DNA from: Burkholderiales bacterium
Lineage (GTDB): Bacteria > Pseudomonadota > Gammaproteobacteria > Burkholderiales > Burkholderiaceae_C
Direction: 5' to 3'
NCBI GenBank assembly: GCA_016213325.1
Contig: JACRAY010000024.1
Location: forward strand, 186,001 to 250,000
Length of the DNA: 64,000 nt
The number at the start of each line of letters is the position of its first letter. Within the stretch, counting starts at the first letter, position 1. Below, piece by piece: positions 51,947-61,551 of this stretch. Both the position numbers and the translations under genes were made by a program. The notes beneath the pieces are model-generated. The model searched no databases and was not told where the DNA came from. It was given only the letters and a program-made list of their open reading frames with translations.

Positions 51947-54900
51947 ATGCGATTGGCAGGTGTGAACCGCGTCATCCCCATCGAAGCCCCCCAGCGCGTC
52001 GTGAAAGTGCGGCGCGACTACAACAGCTGGGTGGCGAGCGAGACCATGGAGGACTATGCACTGCGCTACACGCCGCAGCGGTTTCGCAAGTGGTCGACCT
52101 TCCGGGTGGCCAACACCGCCTTCGGCGCGGCCTCGTTCCTGATCCTGGAGGCCGTGGGCGCCACGCTGATGGTGCAGTACGGCTTCCTCAACGCCTTCTG
52201 GGCGATCCTCGCCACCGGCCTCATCATCTTCCTGGCGGGGCTGCCGATCAGCATCTACGCCGCGCGCCACGGCGTCGACATGGACCTGCTGACGCGTGGG
52301 GCCGGCTTCGGCTACATCGGCTCGACCCTCACCTCTCTGATCTACGCCTCGTTCACCTTCATCTTCTTTGCGCTCGAGGCGGCGGTGATGGCGTACGCGC
52401 TGGAACTCGCGCTGGGCATCCCGCCGAGCTGGGGCTACCTGGTGTGTGCGCTGGTCGTGATCCCGCTGGTGACGCATGGCGTGTCGGCCATCAGCCGGCT
52501 GCAGATGTGGACCCAGCCGCTCTGGCTGGTGATGCTGGTGGTTCCTTTCGTGTATGTGCTGGTGCGCGATCCCGGTGCATTCGACGGCATCGCGCACTAT
52601 GGCGGTGAAAAGGCGGCTGCCGCCGGCTTCGACCTGCACCTGTTCGGTGCTGCGCTCACGGTCGGCATCGCCCTGATCACCCAGATGGGCGAACAGGCCG
52701 ACTACCTGCGGTTCATGCCGGCGCAGACCCGCGACAACCGCCTGCGCTGGTGGGCGGGCGTGCTGGCCGGCGGCCCGGGCTGGGTGGTCCTGGGCGTGTT
52801 GAAGATGCTGGGTGGCGCCTTGCTCGCCTACCTGGCCATCACGCACATGGTGCCGCCGGACCGTGCCGTCGACCCCAACCAGATGTACCTGGCGGCCTAC
52901 GAGTACGTGTTCCCGAACTACGGGTGGGCAGTGGCGGCCACCGCCTTGTTCGTGGTGATCTCGCAGCTGAAGATCAACGTGACCAACGCGTATGCCGGCT
53001 CGCTCGCCTGGTCCAACTTCTTCTCGCGCCTCACGCACAGCCACCCGGGGCGCGTGGTGTGGGTGGTGTTCAACACGCTCATCGCCTTCATGCTGATGGA
53101 GATGAACGTGTTCGACGCGCTCGGCGACGTGCTGGGGCTGTTCTCCAACATCGCCATCGCGTGGATGATGGCCGTAGTGGCCGACCTGGTCGTCAACAAG
53201 CCGCTGGGCCTTTCGCCAGCGGGCATCGAGTTCAAGCGGGCGCACCTGTACGACATCAACCCGGTGGGCGTGGGCGCGATGGCGCTGGCGTCGGCGCTGT
53301 CGATCAGCGCGCACCTCGGCGCTTTCGGGCCGTCGGCGCAGGCGTTCTCGGCATTGATCGCGATGGGGGTTGCGTTCGTGGCGGCGCCCCTGATCGCATG
53401 GGCCACGAAGGGCAAGTACTACCTGGCGCGGGATGGTGGGCAGCGGAGCTGCCCACCCTACGCCGATGCCACTCATCGCTGCGTGATCTGCGAACGCGAA
53501 TACGAATCCCCCGACATGGCGCATTGCCCCGCCTACCAGGGCCCGATCTGCTCGCTGTGCTGCACGCTCGACGCGCGCTGCGGCGACCTGTGCAAGCCGC
53601 ACGCGAGCCTGGCCGCGCAATGGAAAGGCGCACTGCGGCGGCTGCTGCCCGAGCGGGCCTGGCCGCACCTGGACACCGGCCTCGCGCACTTCCTGCTGCT
53701 GATGGCCATCGTGGTGCCGCTGGGTGCCGTGCTGCTGAAGCTGGCACAGCAGGCCAGCTTCGGGCATGCCTACATGGCCATGCTGGTCGTGGGCGGCATC
53801 GTCGCGTGGTGGCTGGTGCTCACGCACAAGACGCGGCAAGTGGCGCAAGAAGAATCGAACCGGCAGACGCACCTGCTGATGCGCGAGATCGAGTCGCACA
53901 AGCAAACCGACGAGGCCCTGCAGCAAGCCAAGCACCTCGCCGACCAGGCCAACCAGGCCAAGAGCCGCTACATCAGCGCCATCAGCCACGAGCTGCGCAC
54001 GCCGCTCAACAGCATCCTGGGCTATGCGCAGCTGCTCGGCGAAGACCCGAGCGTGCCCGCGCACCGCAAGCACGCCATCAACGTCATCCGCCGCGGCGGC
54101 GAACACCTGCTGTCGCTGATCGAAGGCACGCTGGATATCGCGCGCATCGAGGCGGGCAAGCTCACGCTCGCGGCCAAGCCCATGCGCTTCGCCGACATGG
54201 CGCACGAGATGGCCGCGCTGTTCGAGCTGCAGGCGTCCGCCAAGGGCCTGTCGTTCCGCTTCGATGTGGAAGGCACGCTGCCCGAGGTGGTGCGTGCCGA
54301 CGAGAAGCGCGTGCGGCAGGTCCTCATCAACCTGCTGGGCAATGCGATCAAGTTCACGTCGCAAGGGCAGGTGGTGTTCCGGGTGCGGCACCAGCGCGAG
54401 CTCGCCACCATCGAAGTGGAAGACACCGGCCCGGGCATGAGCGAGCAGGAACTGGCGCAGGTGTTCGAGCCTTTCTCGCGCGGCACCGGCGCAGGCCCGT
54501 CGGCGCCCGGCGCGGGCCTGGGCCTCACCATCGCGCGCATGCTGGCCGACCTGATGGGCGGGCAGCTCACGGCGCAGAGCGCGCCGGGGCGCGGCTCGGT
54601 GTTCCGTGTGTGCCTGTTCGTGCCCGAAGTGCACAGTGCCGTCGTGGCGCTTCCGGCGCTCGCGCGCCCGCGCCTGGGCTACGCAGGCCCCCGCCGCAAG
54701 CTGCTGGTGGTCGACAACGAAGAGGCCGACCGCGAACTGCTGGTGCACGTGCTGGAGCCGCTCGGGTTCGAGTTGCGCACGGCCGCGAGCGGCCACGATG
54801 CGCTAGACCTGCTGGCCAGCGGGCTGCAGCCCGACGCGATCCTGGTCGACCTGGCGATGCCCGGCATCGACGGCTGGGAAACCATCCGCCGGCTGCGGCG

Positions 54901-55324
54901 GCTCAACGTGCAGGCCAAGGTGGCGGTGGTCTCCGCCAACGCCTTCGACAAGGGGCTGGAAAACGATGGCGGCATCCGCCCCGAAGACTTCCTGCTGAAG
55001 CCCGTGCGCCACAACGAGCTGCTCGACTGGCTGGAGCGCCAGCTCGGCATGGTGTGGCTGGACACGCCACCCGCCGAAGCGCCGCCGCCAGCACCTGCGA
55101 CATGGACCTTGCCGAGCGCCGACCTGATGCCCCTGCTGCAGCAGGCCGTGCAGCTCGGCTACTACCGCGGGATCCTGAACCAGCTGGATGCCATCGAAGC
55201 CGCCCAGCCCGAATGCCACGCCTTCACGGCGGCCATGCGCGAGCATGCGCGCCAGTTCCAGTTTGAAGCCATTGCGCGCGCGATCGAAGGCGCGCCGGGA
55301 GAAACCCATGAACGCCTTGCTTGA
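51947..55324 (+). CDS. NCS1-type permease fused to a hybrid histidine kinase
   Basis: 1125 residues. Residues ~1-490 form a 12-segment NCS1 (purine/cytosine/allantoin) transporter ([59 protein letters not shown]). A Cys-rich zinc-type motif follows ([10 protein letters not shown] ... [13 protein letters not shown] ... CGDLCKPHA, ~511-555), then two membrane segments, HisKA ([19 protein letters not shown], ~680), HATPase and a receiver ([14 protein letters not shown]; Asp in [12 protein letters not shown]). A solute carrier used as sensor for a nitrogen compound is inferred. A palindrome adds [11 protein letters not shown] near residue 496. It overlaps the response regulator gene by 17 bases. 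Confidence 0.88.
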   Translation: MRLAGVNRVIPIEAPQRVVKVRRDYNSWVASETMEDYALRYTPQRFRKWSTFRVANTAFGAASFLILEAVGATLMVQYGFLNAFWAILATGLIIFLAGLPISIYAARHGVDMDLLTRGAGFGYIGSTLTSLIYASFTFIFFALEAAVMAYALELALGIPPSWGYLVCALVVIPLVTHGVSAISRLQMWTQPLWLVMLVVPFVYVLVRDPGAFDGIAHYGGEKAAAAGFDLHLFGAALTVGIALITQMGEQADYLRFMPAQTRDNRLRWWAGVLAGGPGWVVLGVLKMLGGALLAYLAITHMVPPDRAVDPNQMYLAAYEYVFPNYGWAVAATALFVVISQLKINVTNAYAGSLAWSNFFSRLTHSHPGRVVWVVFNTLIAFMLMEMNVFDALGDVLGLFSNIAIAWMMAVVADLVVNKPLGLSPAGIEFKRAHLYDINPVGVGAMALASALSISAHLGAFGPSAQAFSALIAMGVAFVAAPLIAWATKGKYYLARDGGQRSCPPYADATHRCVICEREYESPDMAHCPAYQGPICSLCCTLDARCGDLCKPHASLAAQWKGALRRLLPERAWPHLDTGLAHFLLLMAIVVPLGAVLLKLAQQASFGHAYMAMLVVGGIVAWWLVLTHKTRQVAQEESNRQTHLLMREIESHKQTDEALQQAKHLADQANQAKSRYISAISHELRTPLNSILGYAQLLGEDPSVPAHRKHAINVIRRGGEHLLSLIEGTLDIARIEAGKLTLAAKPMRFADMAHEMAALFELQASAKGLSFRFDVEGTLPEVVRADEKRVRQVLINLLGNAIKFTSQGQVVFRVRHQRELATIEVEDTGPGMSEQELAQVFEPFSRGTGAGPSAPGAGLGLTIARMLADLMGGQLTAQSAPGRGSVFRVCLFVPEVHSAVVALPALARPRLGYAGPRRKLLVVDNEEADRELLVHVLEPLGFELRTAASGHDALDLLASGLQPDAILVDLAMPGIDGWETIRRLRRLNVQAKVAVVSANAFDKGLENDGGIRPEDFLLKPVRHNELLDWLERQLGMVWLDTPPAEAPPPAPATWTLPSADLMPLLQQAVQLGYYRGILNQLDAIEAAQPECHAFTAAMREHARQFQFEAIARAIEGAPGETHERLA
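53435..53462. repeat. REP-like palindrome inserted in frame in the permease-kinase gene
   Basis: GGTGGGCAGC (53435-53444) and GCTGCCCACC (53448-53457) form a perfect 10-bp stem with loop GGA, followed by CTACG. In reverse orientation it begins CGTAG like the 42673/47824 elements begin GTAGG. It lies in the linker between permease and Cys-rich motif. Confidence 0.75.
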
Positions 55325-56252
55325 CCGTACCGACGACGTGGTGCTGGTCGTCGACGACGTGCCCGACAACCTGTCGGTGCTGCACGACGCGCTCGACGAG
55401 TCGGGCTACACGGTGCTGGTCGCCACCTGCGGCGACGCCGCACTGCAGCGGGCCTCGCAGGCCGTGCCCGACATCGTGCTGCTCGACGCCATGATGCCCG
55501 GCATGGACGGCTTCGAGGTGGCGCGGCGACTGAAGGCGGCGCCGCTCACAGCGCACATCCCGATCATCTTCATGACGGGACTGACCGATACCGAGCATCT
55601 CGTCGCCGCGCTCGACGCGGGCGGCGTTGACTACGTGACCAAGCCGATCAAGCCCAAGGAAGTGCTGGCGCGCATGGGCGTGCACATGCAGGCCGCGCGG
55701 CTCGCCCGGCAGGCGCGCAGCGCGCTCGACGCCTTCGGCTACGCCAGCATCACCGTGCGGCCGAGCGACGGCAAGCTGATGTGGCAGACACCGCTGGCCC
55801 GCGAACTGCTGCTCGCCTACTTCGGCACCTCGTCACCCGAGACGCCCGAGCCCATCCTCACCTGGCTGCGCCGCCACCTGCGCGACGCCGAACGGCAGGT
55901 GGAGCCGCCCAAGCTCACGGCGGAACTCGGTGCGCGCAGGCTCACCATCCGCCTGCACCAGCAAACGGGGGACGATGACTGGCTGATCGTGATGCGCGAG
56001 GTGTCCGACGTCGCGATCATCGAGTCGATGTCGCTCGCCTTCAAGCTCACGGCGCGCGAAGCCGAAGTGCTCTACTGGGTGGTCAAGGGCAAGATCAACC
56101 GCGACATCGCCGACATCCTGGGCGCGAGCCCGGCCACGGTGAAGAAGCACCTGGAGCGGATTTTCGTGAAGCTCGGTGTGGAAACGCGGACGGCGGCAGC
56201 GGGCATGGCGATGAACCGCATCCGGCAGCTGCATCCGCACTTCGAGGGCTAG
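55308..56252 (+). CDS. Response regulator with LuxR-type DNA-binding domain
   Basis: 314 residues. The receiver at the N terminus has VLVVDDVPDNLSVLHDAL and the phospho-acceptor in VLLDAMMPGMDGFEVARRL. A long middle region (~130-245) contains a divergent PAS-like stretch. The C terminus has a LuxR helix-turn-helix (LTAREAEVLYWVVKGKINRD, then ILGASPATVKKHLERIFVKL). GGGAG precedes the ATG, which overlaps the permease-kinase gene. It is the probable partner, carrying the signal to promoters such as the divergent urease operon. Confidence 0.9.
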   Translation: MNALLDRTDDVVLVVDDVPDNLSVLHDALDESGYTVLVATCGDAALQRASQAVPDIVLLDAMMPGMDGFEVARRLKAAPLTAHIPIIFMTGLTDTEHLVAALDAGGVDYVTKPIKPKEVLARMGVHMQAARLARQARSALDAFGYASITVRPSDGKLMWQTPLARELLLAYFGTSSPETPEPILTWLRRHLRDAERQVEPPKLTAELGARRLTIRLHQQTGDDDWLIVMREVSDVAIIESMSLAFKLTAREAEVLYWVVKGKINRDIADILGASPATVKKHLERIFVKLGVETRTAAAGMAMNRIRQLHPHFEG

Positions 56253-56270
56253 GAAAGTATTCGCAGAAGA

Positions 56271-56309
56271 CTAATAATCGTTCAGAATATTCCAATTGAT
56301 TTGAGGCGT
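56271..56309. promoter_or_regulatory. LysR-type box and promoter of the flavoprotein gene
   Basis: AATA (56273-56276), 11 bases, TATT (56288-56291): a T-N11-A dyad. It is followed by CAATTG and T-runs. The whole of 56271-56302 matches 58844-58875, upstream of the Bug gene, at about 24 of 32 positions with identical spacing, and GCGTG follows in both. Confidence 0.65.
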
Positions 56310-56331
56310 GCCGGCGCGTAACTTCCCGGCC

Positions 56332-57867
56332 ATGCCACACACCACGGTTTGCGTCGCCGGCGGCGGCTCCGTCGCCACTTCGTTCCTCCACCACCTCGTC
56401 GAGGCCCTCATCGAAAGCGGCTGCCCGCCCGGCATCGAGATCACCGTGCTGGAGCCGAACGACCGCGTCGGCCGAGGCGGCGCCTATTCCCGCGACCTGG
56501 AGGCGAACCTGCTGAACATAGCGGTGGGGTCGATGTCGGCGGTGGCGGACGATCGCGGGCACTTCCGCCGCTGGTTGCACGAGCGCGGGGTCGACAGCTT
56601 TCGCGGCCGCCCGGTGGACAACGACTCGTACGTTTCGCGCCCGCTGTTCGGCGAGTACCTCGAATCCGTCTTCGTGCGAACACGGGAAAAGGCTGCGAGT
56701 GCCGGCATCTCGCTGCGCCATGTGCGAAACGCGGCGCACCGGCTGGTGGCCGGCCCCGACGACCGGCAGGTGTTCGAGCTGGACGACGGCACGACGGTAA
56801 CGGCCGATCACGCGGTGCTGGCCATCGGCAATCTCGAGTCCGGCGCCTTCGGGCACCTGCGGGGCTGCCCGGGCTACTTCGCGTCGCCGTACCCGACGGC
56901 CAGCCTCTGCGCAGGCATCCCACAGGATGCACCCGTGGGCATCGTCGGCACGAGCCTGAGCGCGGTCGATGCCATCGCCTCGCTCGAGTCGAGGGGGCAC
57001 CGCGGGCCGCTGTTCGCCATTTCGCGCAACGGCCGGCTTCCTTCGGTGCGCGGACGCCTGAACACGCCAGTGGCCCTGCGACCCGGCTTCAGGGACAGGC
57101 TTCACCAACTCAAGCTGCGGCATGCCGTCATTCCGCTCGACGACATGATTCGCCTGGTGCGCGCCGAACTGGCCGCTTGCGCCGGCCCGCTGGCCGAAGA
57201 CCTGGGGCAGGTGGTCTCCGAGGTGCCGCCGGCCCGCGAGTTCCTCGACCGGGAGATCACGCTGGCGCAGGCCGTGCCGCGGCCGTGGCAGGCATTCCTG
57301 CACGCGCTGAATGAAGTCGTGGACCTGTTGTGGCACCTGCTGCCGCCACCCGACCGCGAGCGCTTCACGCGCGAGATGAAGACGGTCTGGATGGCTCGCC
57401 GCGTCTCGTTCCCGCTGGAGAACGCGCTGGTGTTGCAGGGGCTGCTGGGCACGGGGCGGCTGGCAGTGCTGCCCGGGTTTCGTGGCGCCTCCTATGACCC
57501 GGCGGACCGGCAGTTCGTCGTGGAGCGGGAGCAAGGGCCCGCACTGCGCGTGCCGTTCCTGGTGAACGCCACCAGCTTTTCAGCGGACGTGGCCGCCTGC
57601 GGCATGCCGCTGCTGCAGTATCTGCTGGCGGACGGTGGGGCCTCGGCCGATCCATTCGGCGGCTTGAGGCTCGACTTCGACTCGGGCTGCCTGGTGACGC
57701 GTGACGGCCGCCTCAATCCGCGGGTGACGGTGCTGGGCACGATGGCGGCTGGCACCTACTTCTGGACCAACTCGATGGACACCAACGCGCGGCTGGCGAT
57801 GGGGCAGGCCGGGCGGCTGGCCGCCCGGCTGGGGGTCCGGCGTGCCGACCCTGCAGCCGTCGCCTGA
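56332..57867 (+). CDS. FAD/NAD(P)-binding flavoprotein (YdhS-like)
   Basis: 511 residues. The N-terminal dinucleotide site is VCVAGGGSVATSFLHHLVE with the acidic end of strand 2 in ITVLEPNDRVGRGGAYS. Further family marks are HAVLAIGNLESGAFGHL, VGIVGTSLSAVDAIASLES (second Rossmann) and ATSFSADVAACGM. The C-terminal NPRVTVLGTMAAGTYFWTNS positions the flavin. It is an uncharacterised flavin-dependent oxidoreductase. The start at 56332 is favoured over the upstream GTG. Its promoter shares a LysR box with the Bug operon, so co-regulation is likely. Confidence 0.82.
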   Translation: MPHTTVCVAGGGSVATSFLHHLVEALIESGCPPGIEITVLEPNDRVGRGGAYSRDLEANLLNIAVGSMSAVADDRGHFRRWLHERGVDSFRGRPVDNDSYVSRPLFGEYLESVFVRTREKAASAGISLRHVRNAAHRLVAGPDDRQVFELDDGTTVTADHAVLAIGNLESGAFGHLRGCPGYFASPYPTASLCAGIPQDAPVGIVGTSLSAVDAIASLESRGHRGPLFAISRNGRLPSVRGRLNTPVALRPGFRDRLHQLKLRHAVIPLDDMIRLVRAELAACAGPLAEDLGQVVSEVPPAREFLDREITLAQAVPRPWQAFLHALNEVVDLLWHLLPPPDRERFTREMKTVWMARRVSFPLENALVLQGLLGTGRLAVLPGFRGASYDPADRQFVVEREQGPALRVPFLVNATSFSADVAACGMPLLQYLLADGGASADPFGGLRLDFDSGCLVTRDGRLNPRVTVLGTMAAGTYFWTNSMDTNARLAMGQAGRLAARLGVRRADPAAVA

Positions 57868-57873
57868 CGGCGG

Positions 57874-58833
57874 TCACTGTCCGCTGTCGAGCAGCGCGGC
57901 GCTGCTGCGGCTGACCGACACCGTGGCATCCGCCGGCATCCGGTGCAGCTCGTCGAGCATCAAGGCAACCAGTGTCTGCGCCGCCGGCCCGAGGCTGCGC
58001 CCGCGTTGCATGATGAAGTAGATGTGACGCTGCACCAGCGCGCCCAGCGGGCGGAAGACCAGGCCGCGCCGCGCGATCGTTCGCGTCGCCATGGCGGGTA
58101 GTAGCGCCAGCCCCACACCCCGCTCGATCAACGGCGCCAGCAGCGGCACGTCCGAAACCTCGTAGGCGGGGCGCCTGGCGCACTCCGGCAGGCGGCGTTC
58201 GCCTTCCAGGATGGCCTGCACGCCGTTGATGCGGCTCAGGCCGACGAAGGGATGCCCCGCCAGCTCGGACAGCGCAACCGTCCCCTTGCCGACGGCCAGC
58301 GGGTGTTCGCGATGGCAGGCCAGCATGAAGCGGTCGGACACGAGCCGGGTGGCACTGAGCGATGGGTCCGGCTCGTGCAGCGTCGTCACCCCGAAGTCGG
58401 CTTCGCCATCCAGCACTGCGCGGCGCGCAGCTTCGGTCGCCGCCTCGTTCAGCCGCACCCGCACGCCGGGGTGGGCCTGCGCCAGGCGGGCCACGGCCGG
58501 CGAGAGCACATAGGCGATGAACGACGTCGCGCCAGTGACGATCACCGATCCGGTATGCAGCGCCACCTTGTCGCGCAGCTCTCCCAACGCGCGGTCGAGG
58601 TCTTCCAGCAGCCGCTGCGCCACCGGCAGGAAGGCGCGCGCATGGCCGGTCATGACGACGCTGCGCGTGGAGCGGTCGAACAGGCGCAGCTCCAGCGCTT
58701 CTTCCAGCGTCTTGATCGAGGCGGTCAGCGTCGGCGGCGTGATGTGCAGCCGCTCGGCCGCGCGCACGAAGCTCTGCTCGCGCGCCAGCACCACGAAGGC
58801 GCGCAGCTGCTTGAAGGTGACGTTCAGCATCAT
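57874..58833 (-). CDS. LysR family regulator
   Basis: 319 residues. The N-terminal helix-turn-helix is FKQLRAFVVLAREQSFVRAAERLHITPP, given in parts: FKQLRAFVVLAREQSFV then ERLHITPPTLTASIKTLEEA. The effector domain follows, with VIVTGATSFIAYVLSPAVA. It is divergent from the Bug-CoA-transferase operon and convergent with the flavoprotein gene. The T-N11-A boxes at 56273 and 58846 are probably its targets, including its own promoter. Confidence 0.92.
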   Translation of the reverse strand: MMLNVTFKQLRAFVVLAREQSFVRAAERLHITPPTLTASIKTLEEALELRLFDRSTRSVVMTGHARAFLPVAQRLLEDLDRALGELRDKVALHTGSVIVTGATSFIAYVLSPAVARLAQAHPGVRVRLNEAATEAARRAVLDGEADFGVTTLHEPDPSLSATRLVSDRFMLACHREHPLAVGKGTVALSELAGHPFVGLSRINGVQAILEGERRLPECARRPAYEVSDVPLLAPLIERGVGLALLPAMATRTIARRGLVFRPLGALVQRHIYFIMQRGRSLGPAAQTLVALMLDELHRMPADATVSVSRSSAALLDSGQ

Positions 58834-58843
58834 TCGGATGACT

Positions 58844-58882
58844 CTAATAGATCTTTTGAATATTTCAATTGTTTTCCATGCG
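58844..58882. promoter_or_regulatory. LysR-type box and promoter of the Bug operon
   Basis: AATA (58846-58849), 11 bases, TATT (58861-58864), then CAATTG and GTTTTCC. It lies between the LysR gene and the Bug gene and matches the box before the flavoprotein at 56271, including CTAATA and GAATATT in identical spacing. Confidence 0.7.
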
Positions 58883-58921
58883 TGCGGCCCCTAGGCTTGG
58901 CCGCACGACAAGGAGACACCC

Positions 58922-59911
58922 ATGACCGGTACCCGGCGCCAGTTCATCCAGGGCGCATCCGCCGCGCTCGCCGCTTCGCTTGCCTCGCCCTGGGTGCACG
59001 CGAGCGACGCCTATCCAATCCGCCCGATCCGCATCGTTTCGCCATACCAGGCCGGCGGCATCGTCGACATCCTGTCGCGCCTGCTCGGCGACAAGCTGCA
59101 GCGCTCGCTCGGCCAGCCGGTGATCGTGGAGGCGAAGGCCGGCGCGGGCGGCAATGTGGGCACGGCCTATGTGGCGCGCACGGCCCGCGGCGACCCCTAC
59201 ACGCTGCTCATGGGCGCGAGCGGGCCGCTGGCGGCAAACGTCACGCTGTTCAGGAACCTGGGCTACGACCCGCTGAAGGACCTGGTGCCGATCACGCTGG
59301 TGGCGGCCACGCCGCTGGTGCTGTGCGTCAGCGCCGCCAGCAAGCCGGCCACCTTCGCGGAACTGGCGGCGCAGCTCAAGGCCGCCGGCGACAAGGCGAG
59401 CTTCGCGACGGCCGGCGCCGGCACGCCGCAGCACCTCGGGGTCGAGCTGCTGAAGCAGCAGCTCGGGCTGGAGTCCACGCATGTCCCGTACAAGGGAGCG
59501 GCACCCGCCGTCAATGCGCTGCTGGCGGACGAGGTCACGTTCTCGATCGACCACTTCGTGCTGGTGCTGCCGCACGTCAGGGCGGGCAAGCTGCGCCCGC
59601 TGGCCGTCACGTCGCCCCAGCGGGTGGCCGAACTGCCCGACGTGCCTACGCTGCAGGAGCTCGGCATCAACCGCTTCGAAGTGCGCGGCTGGTACGGCCT
59701 GCTGGCGCCGGCCGACGTGCCCGAATCGATCGTGCGCAGGCTCAACGTCGAGTCGGTGAACGGACTGCGCCAGCCCGACGCAGTGGCCCGCCTGGCGTCC
59801 TTCGGCTCGCCCAGCGTGGCGGGCTCGCCGGAAGAGTTCCGCAGCCTCATCACGGCGGAAATCGCCAAGTGGCGGGTGGTCATCACCAAGGGCGGCATCA
59901 CAGCCGCCTGA
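58922..59911 (+). CDS. Bug-type tripartite tricarboxylate transporter receptor
   Basis: 329 residues. Signal with an RR pair (TGTRRQFIQGASAALAASLA) ending HASD, compatible with Tat or Sec export to the periplasm. Bug signatures: IRIVSPYQAGGIVDILSRLL, VIVEAKAGAGGNVGTAYVAR and HVPYKGAAPAVNALLADEV. AAGGAG precedes the ATG. It heads a unit with CoA-transferase subunits and an acyl-CoA ligase, so it probably binds the acid that is activated next. No TctAB permease is in the window. Confidence 0.92.
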   Translation: MTGTRRQFIQGASAALAASLASPWVHASDAYPIRPIRIVSPYQAGGIVDILSRLLGDKLQRSLGQPVIVEAKAGAGGNVGTAYVARTARGDPYTLLMGASGPLAANVTLFRNLGYDPLKDLVPITLVAATPLVLCVSAASKPATFAELAAQLKAAGDKASFATAGAGTPQHLGVELLKQQLGLESTHVPYKGAAPAVNALLADEVTFSIDHFVLVLPHVRAGKLRPLAVTSPQRVAELPDVPTLQELGINRFEVRGWYGLLAPADVPESIVRRLNVESVNGLRQPDAVARLASFGSPSVAGSPEEFRSLITAEIAKWRVVITKGGITAA

Positions 59912-59986
59912 ACCGTGTGCATGCAAACTAGTTGACAGACGCGCGCGCCTCCTGCCTCCTATAGTGCCATTCAAGGAGACTGCAGC

Positions 59987-60817
59987 ATGCAACCTGCCAC
60001 CGCCCCCACCAAACTGTGTTCATTGCCCGAGCTGGCCAAGCGCATTCCCGACGGCGCGTCGCTGGCCTTCGGCGGCGTGCTGCTGCATCGCGGCCCGTTC
60101 GCCGTGGCCCGCGAGCTGGCGCGCCAGGGCAGGCGCGACCTCGAAGTGATCAAGACCGCACCCGGCTACGACCTCGACCTGCTGTGCCGGGTTGGCGCGG
60201 TGCGCCGCGTGCGCGCCGGCATCATCGCGATGGAAGGCAACTTCGGCCTTGCGCCCTGGTCCCGCGCCGCGCTGGAGCGCAGGGAAGTCGAACTCGAGGA
60301 ACATGCCTGAATGACTCTCGTTGCCGGGCTGCGTGCAGCCGGTTACGGCGTCCCGTTCCAGCCGGTGGGTGGAGTCCACGGAAGTGAACTCGCAGCCCTC
60401 AATGGCTGGCAGGCGATCCGCGACCCGTATGGTTCAGGCCAGGAGGTTTACGTGATCCCGGCCATCAGCCCGGATGTCGCAGTGATCCATGTCCACGAGA
60501 TCGACGAGCTGGGCAATGCCCGCGTGTACGGCTCGCCGTTCTGGGACCATGCCATCACGCGCGCCGCGAAGCGCGTGCTGGTCACGGCCGAGAAGCTGGT
60601 GTCCACCGAAGCGTTGAGCGCGCAGCCGGAGCTCACGCTGATCCCCGCATTCATGGTGGAGGCTGCGGCTGTCGTGCCCAACGGCGCCTGGCCGGGGTCG
60701 ATGCCGAATGCCTACGACATCGACTACCCCGGTGTCGAGTCTTACCTGAAGGACGCGCCCGGGGCGCTCGAGGCGCACCTGGCCCGGGCCCCGGAGGCGC
60801 AGGGCGGCGCACGATGA
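59987..60817 (+). pseudogene. CoA-transferase subunit A interrupted by an in-frame TGA
   Basis: Two consecutive segments in one frame are separated only by TGA at 60308-60310. The first (107 residues) has SLPELAKRIPDGASLAFGG and EVIKTAPGYDLDLL. The second begins with ATG at 60311 and continues MTLVAGLRAAGYGVPFQPVG ... DVAVIHVHEIDELGNARVYG, ending before subunit B. Together they make a complete ~276-residue alpha subunit of the glutaconate/3-oxoacid type. Causes may be a nonsense mutation, sequencing error, restart at the adjacent ATG, or much less likely selenocysteine recoding. AAGGAG precedes the first ATG. Confidence 0.75.
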
Positions 60818-61542
60818 CGGACGGCTGGACGCCCTTTTCGTACATCGTGGTGAACCTCGCGCGCGAGATCCGCCCCGGCGAAGTCACCTTCAGCGGCGTC
60901 AATTCCACGCTGCCCATGCTGGCCTGCATGCTGGGCAAGCGCGCCTGGCCGTTCCACTTCACGTGGATCAACGTGGCCGGCGCGGTGGAGCCGGTGCCGC
61001 TGAAGGTGCCGCACTCCAGCAGCGACCCCGCGATCGTGGCCGGCGCGCCCGCGATCTTCGCCAACGAAGACTTCTACGACCTGTGCGCCCGCGGCGGCAT
61101 GGACATGGTGTACCTCGGATGCGGCCAGATCGACGCCGAGGGCCGCACCAACGTGTCGTCCATCGGGCCCTGGCACGCGCCGCGCGTGAAGCTGCCGGGC
61201 GGTGGCGGCGCCGCCGTCATGCTGCCCACCGCGAGGCGCGTGGTCACCTGGCGCACCGAGCACTCGAAGCGCGCCCTGGTTGACAAGCTCGACTTCGTCA
61301 CGGCCGCGGGCAACATGCAGGCGCTGGTGACACCCATCGCCGTGTTCCATCGCGATCCGCCCGGACGCTTCGCGCTGCATTCCTGGAACCCTGCCGTCAC
61401 CATCGCCGAGGTGGTGGCGCGCACCGGGTTCGGGTTCGACAGCAGCCGGGCCGTTCCGACGCCACCCATCACCGACGCGGAACGCGGGGCCCTCGCCGCG
61501 CTCGACCCCGACGGTGCCTTCGCCGCCGAAGTGCGGGCCTGA
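60814..61542 (+). CDS. CoA-transferase subunit B
   Basis: 242 residues. Matches the beta subunit of two-component CoA transferases (glutaconate/IpdB-like): FSYIVVNLAREIRPGEVTFS, GGMDMVYLGCGQIDAEGRTN, VKLPGGGGAAVMLPTARRVV. The usual catalytic Glu is expected near the S-E-x-G motif, but this cannot be located confidently, so catalysis may differ. Overlaps subunit A by 4 bases. Cytoplasmic, transferring CoA between carboxylates. Confidence 0.85.
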   Translation: MTDGWTPFSYIVVNLAREIRPGEVTFSGVNSTLPMLACMLGKRAWPFHFTWINVAGAVEPVPLKVPHSSSDPAIVAGAPAIFANEDFYDLCARGGMDMVYLGCGQIDAEGRTNVSSIGPWHAPRVKLPGGGGAAVMLPTARRVVTWRTEHSKRALVDKLDFVTAAGNMQALVTPIAVFHRDPPGRFALHSWNPAVTIAEVVARTGFGFDSSRAVPTPPITDAERGALAALDPDGAFAAEVRA

Positions 61543-61551
61543 CACCTCCTG

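Noticed and set aside
51890-54796. 968-codon minus-strand frame
   Set aside because: Shadow of the permease-kinase gene, which has clear domain motifs on the plus strand.
59932-59965. TTGACA followed by TATAGT before the CoA-transferase gene
   Set aside because: Spacing of 22 bases is too long for a sigma-70 promoter; the gene is more likely read from the Bug promoter.
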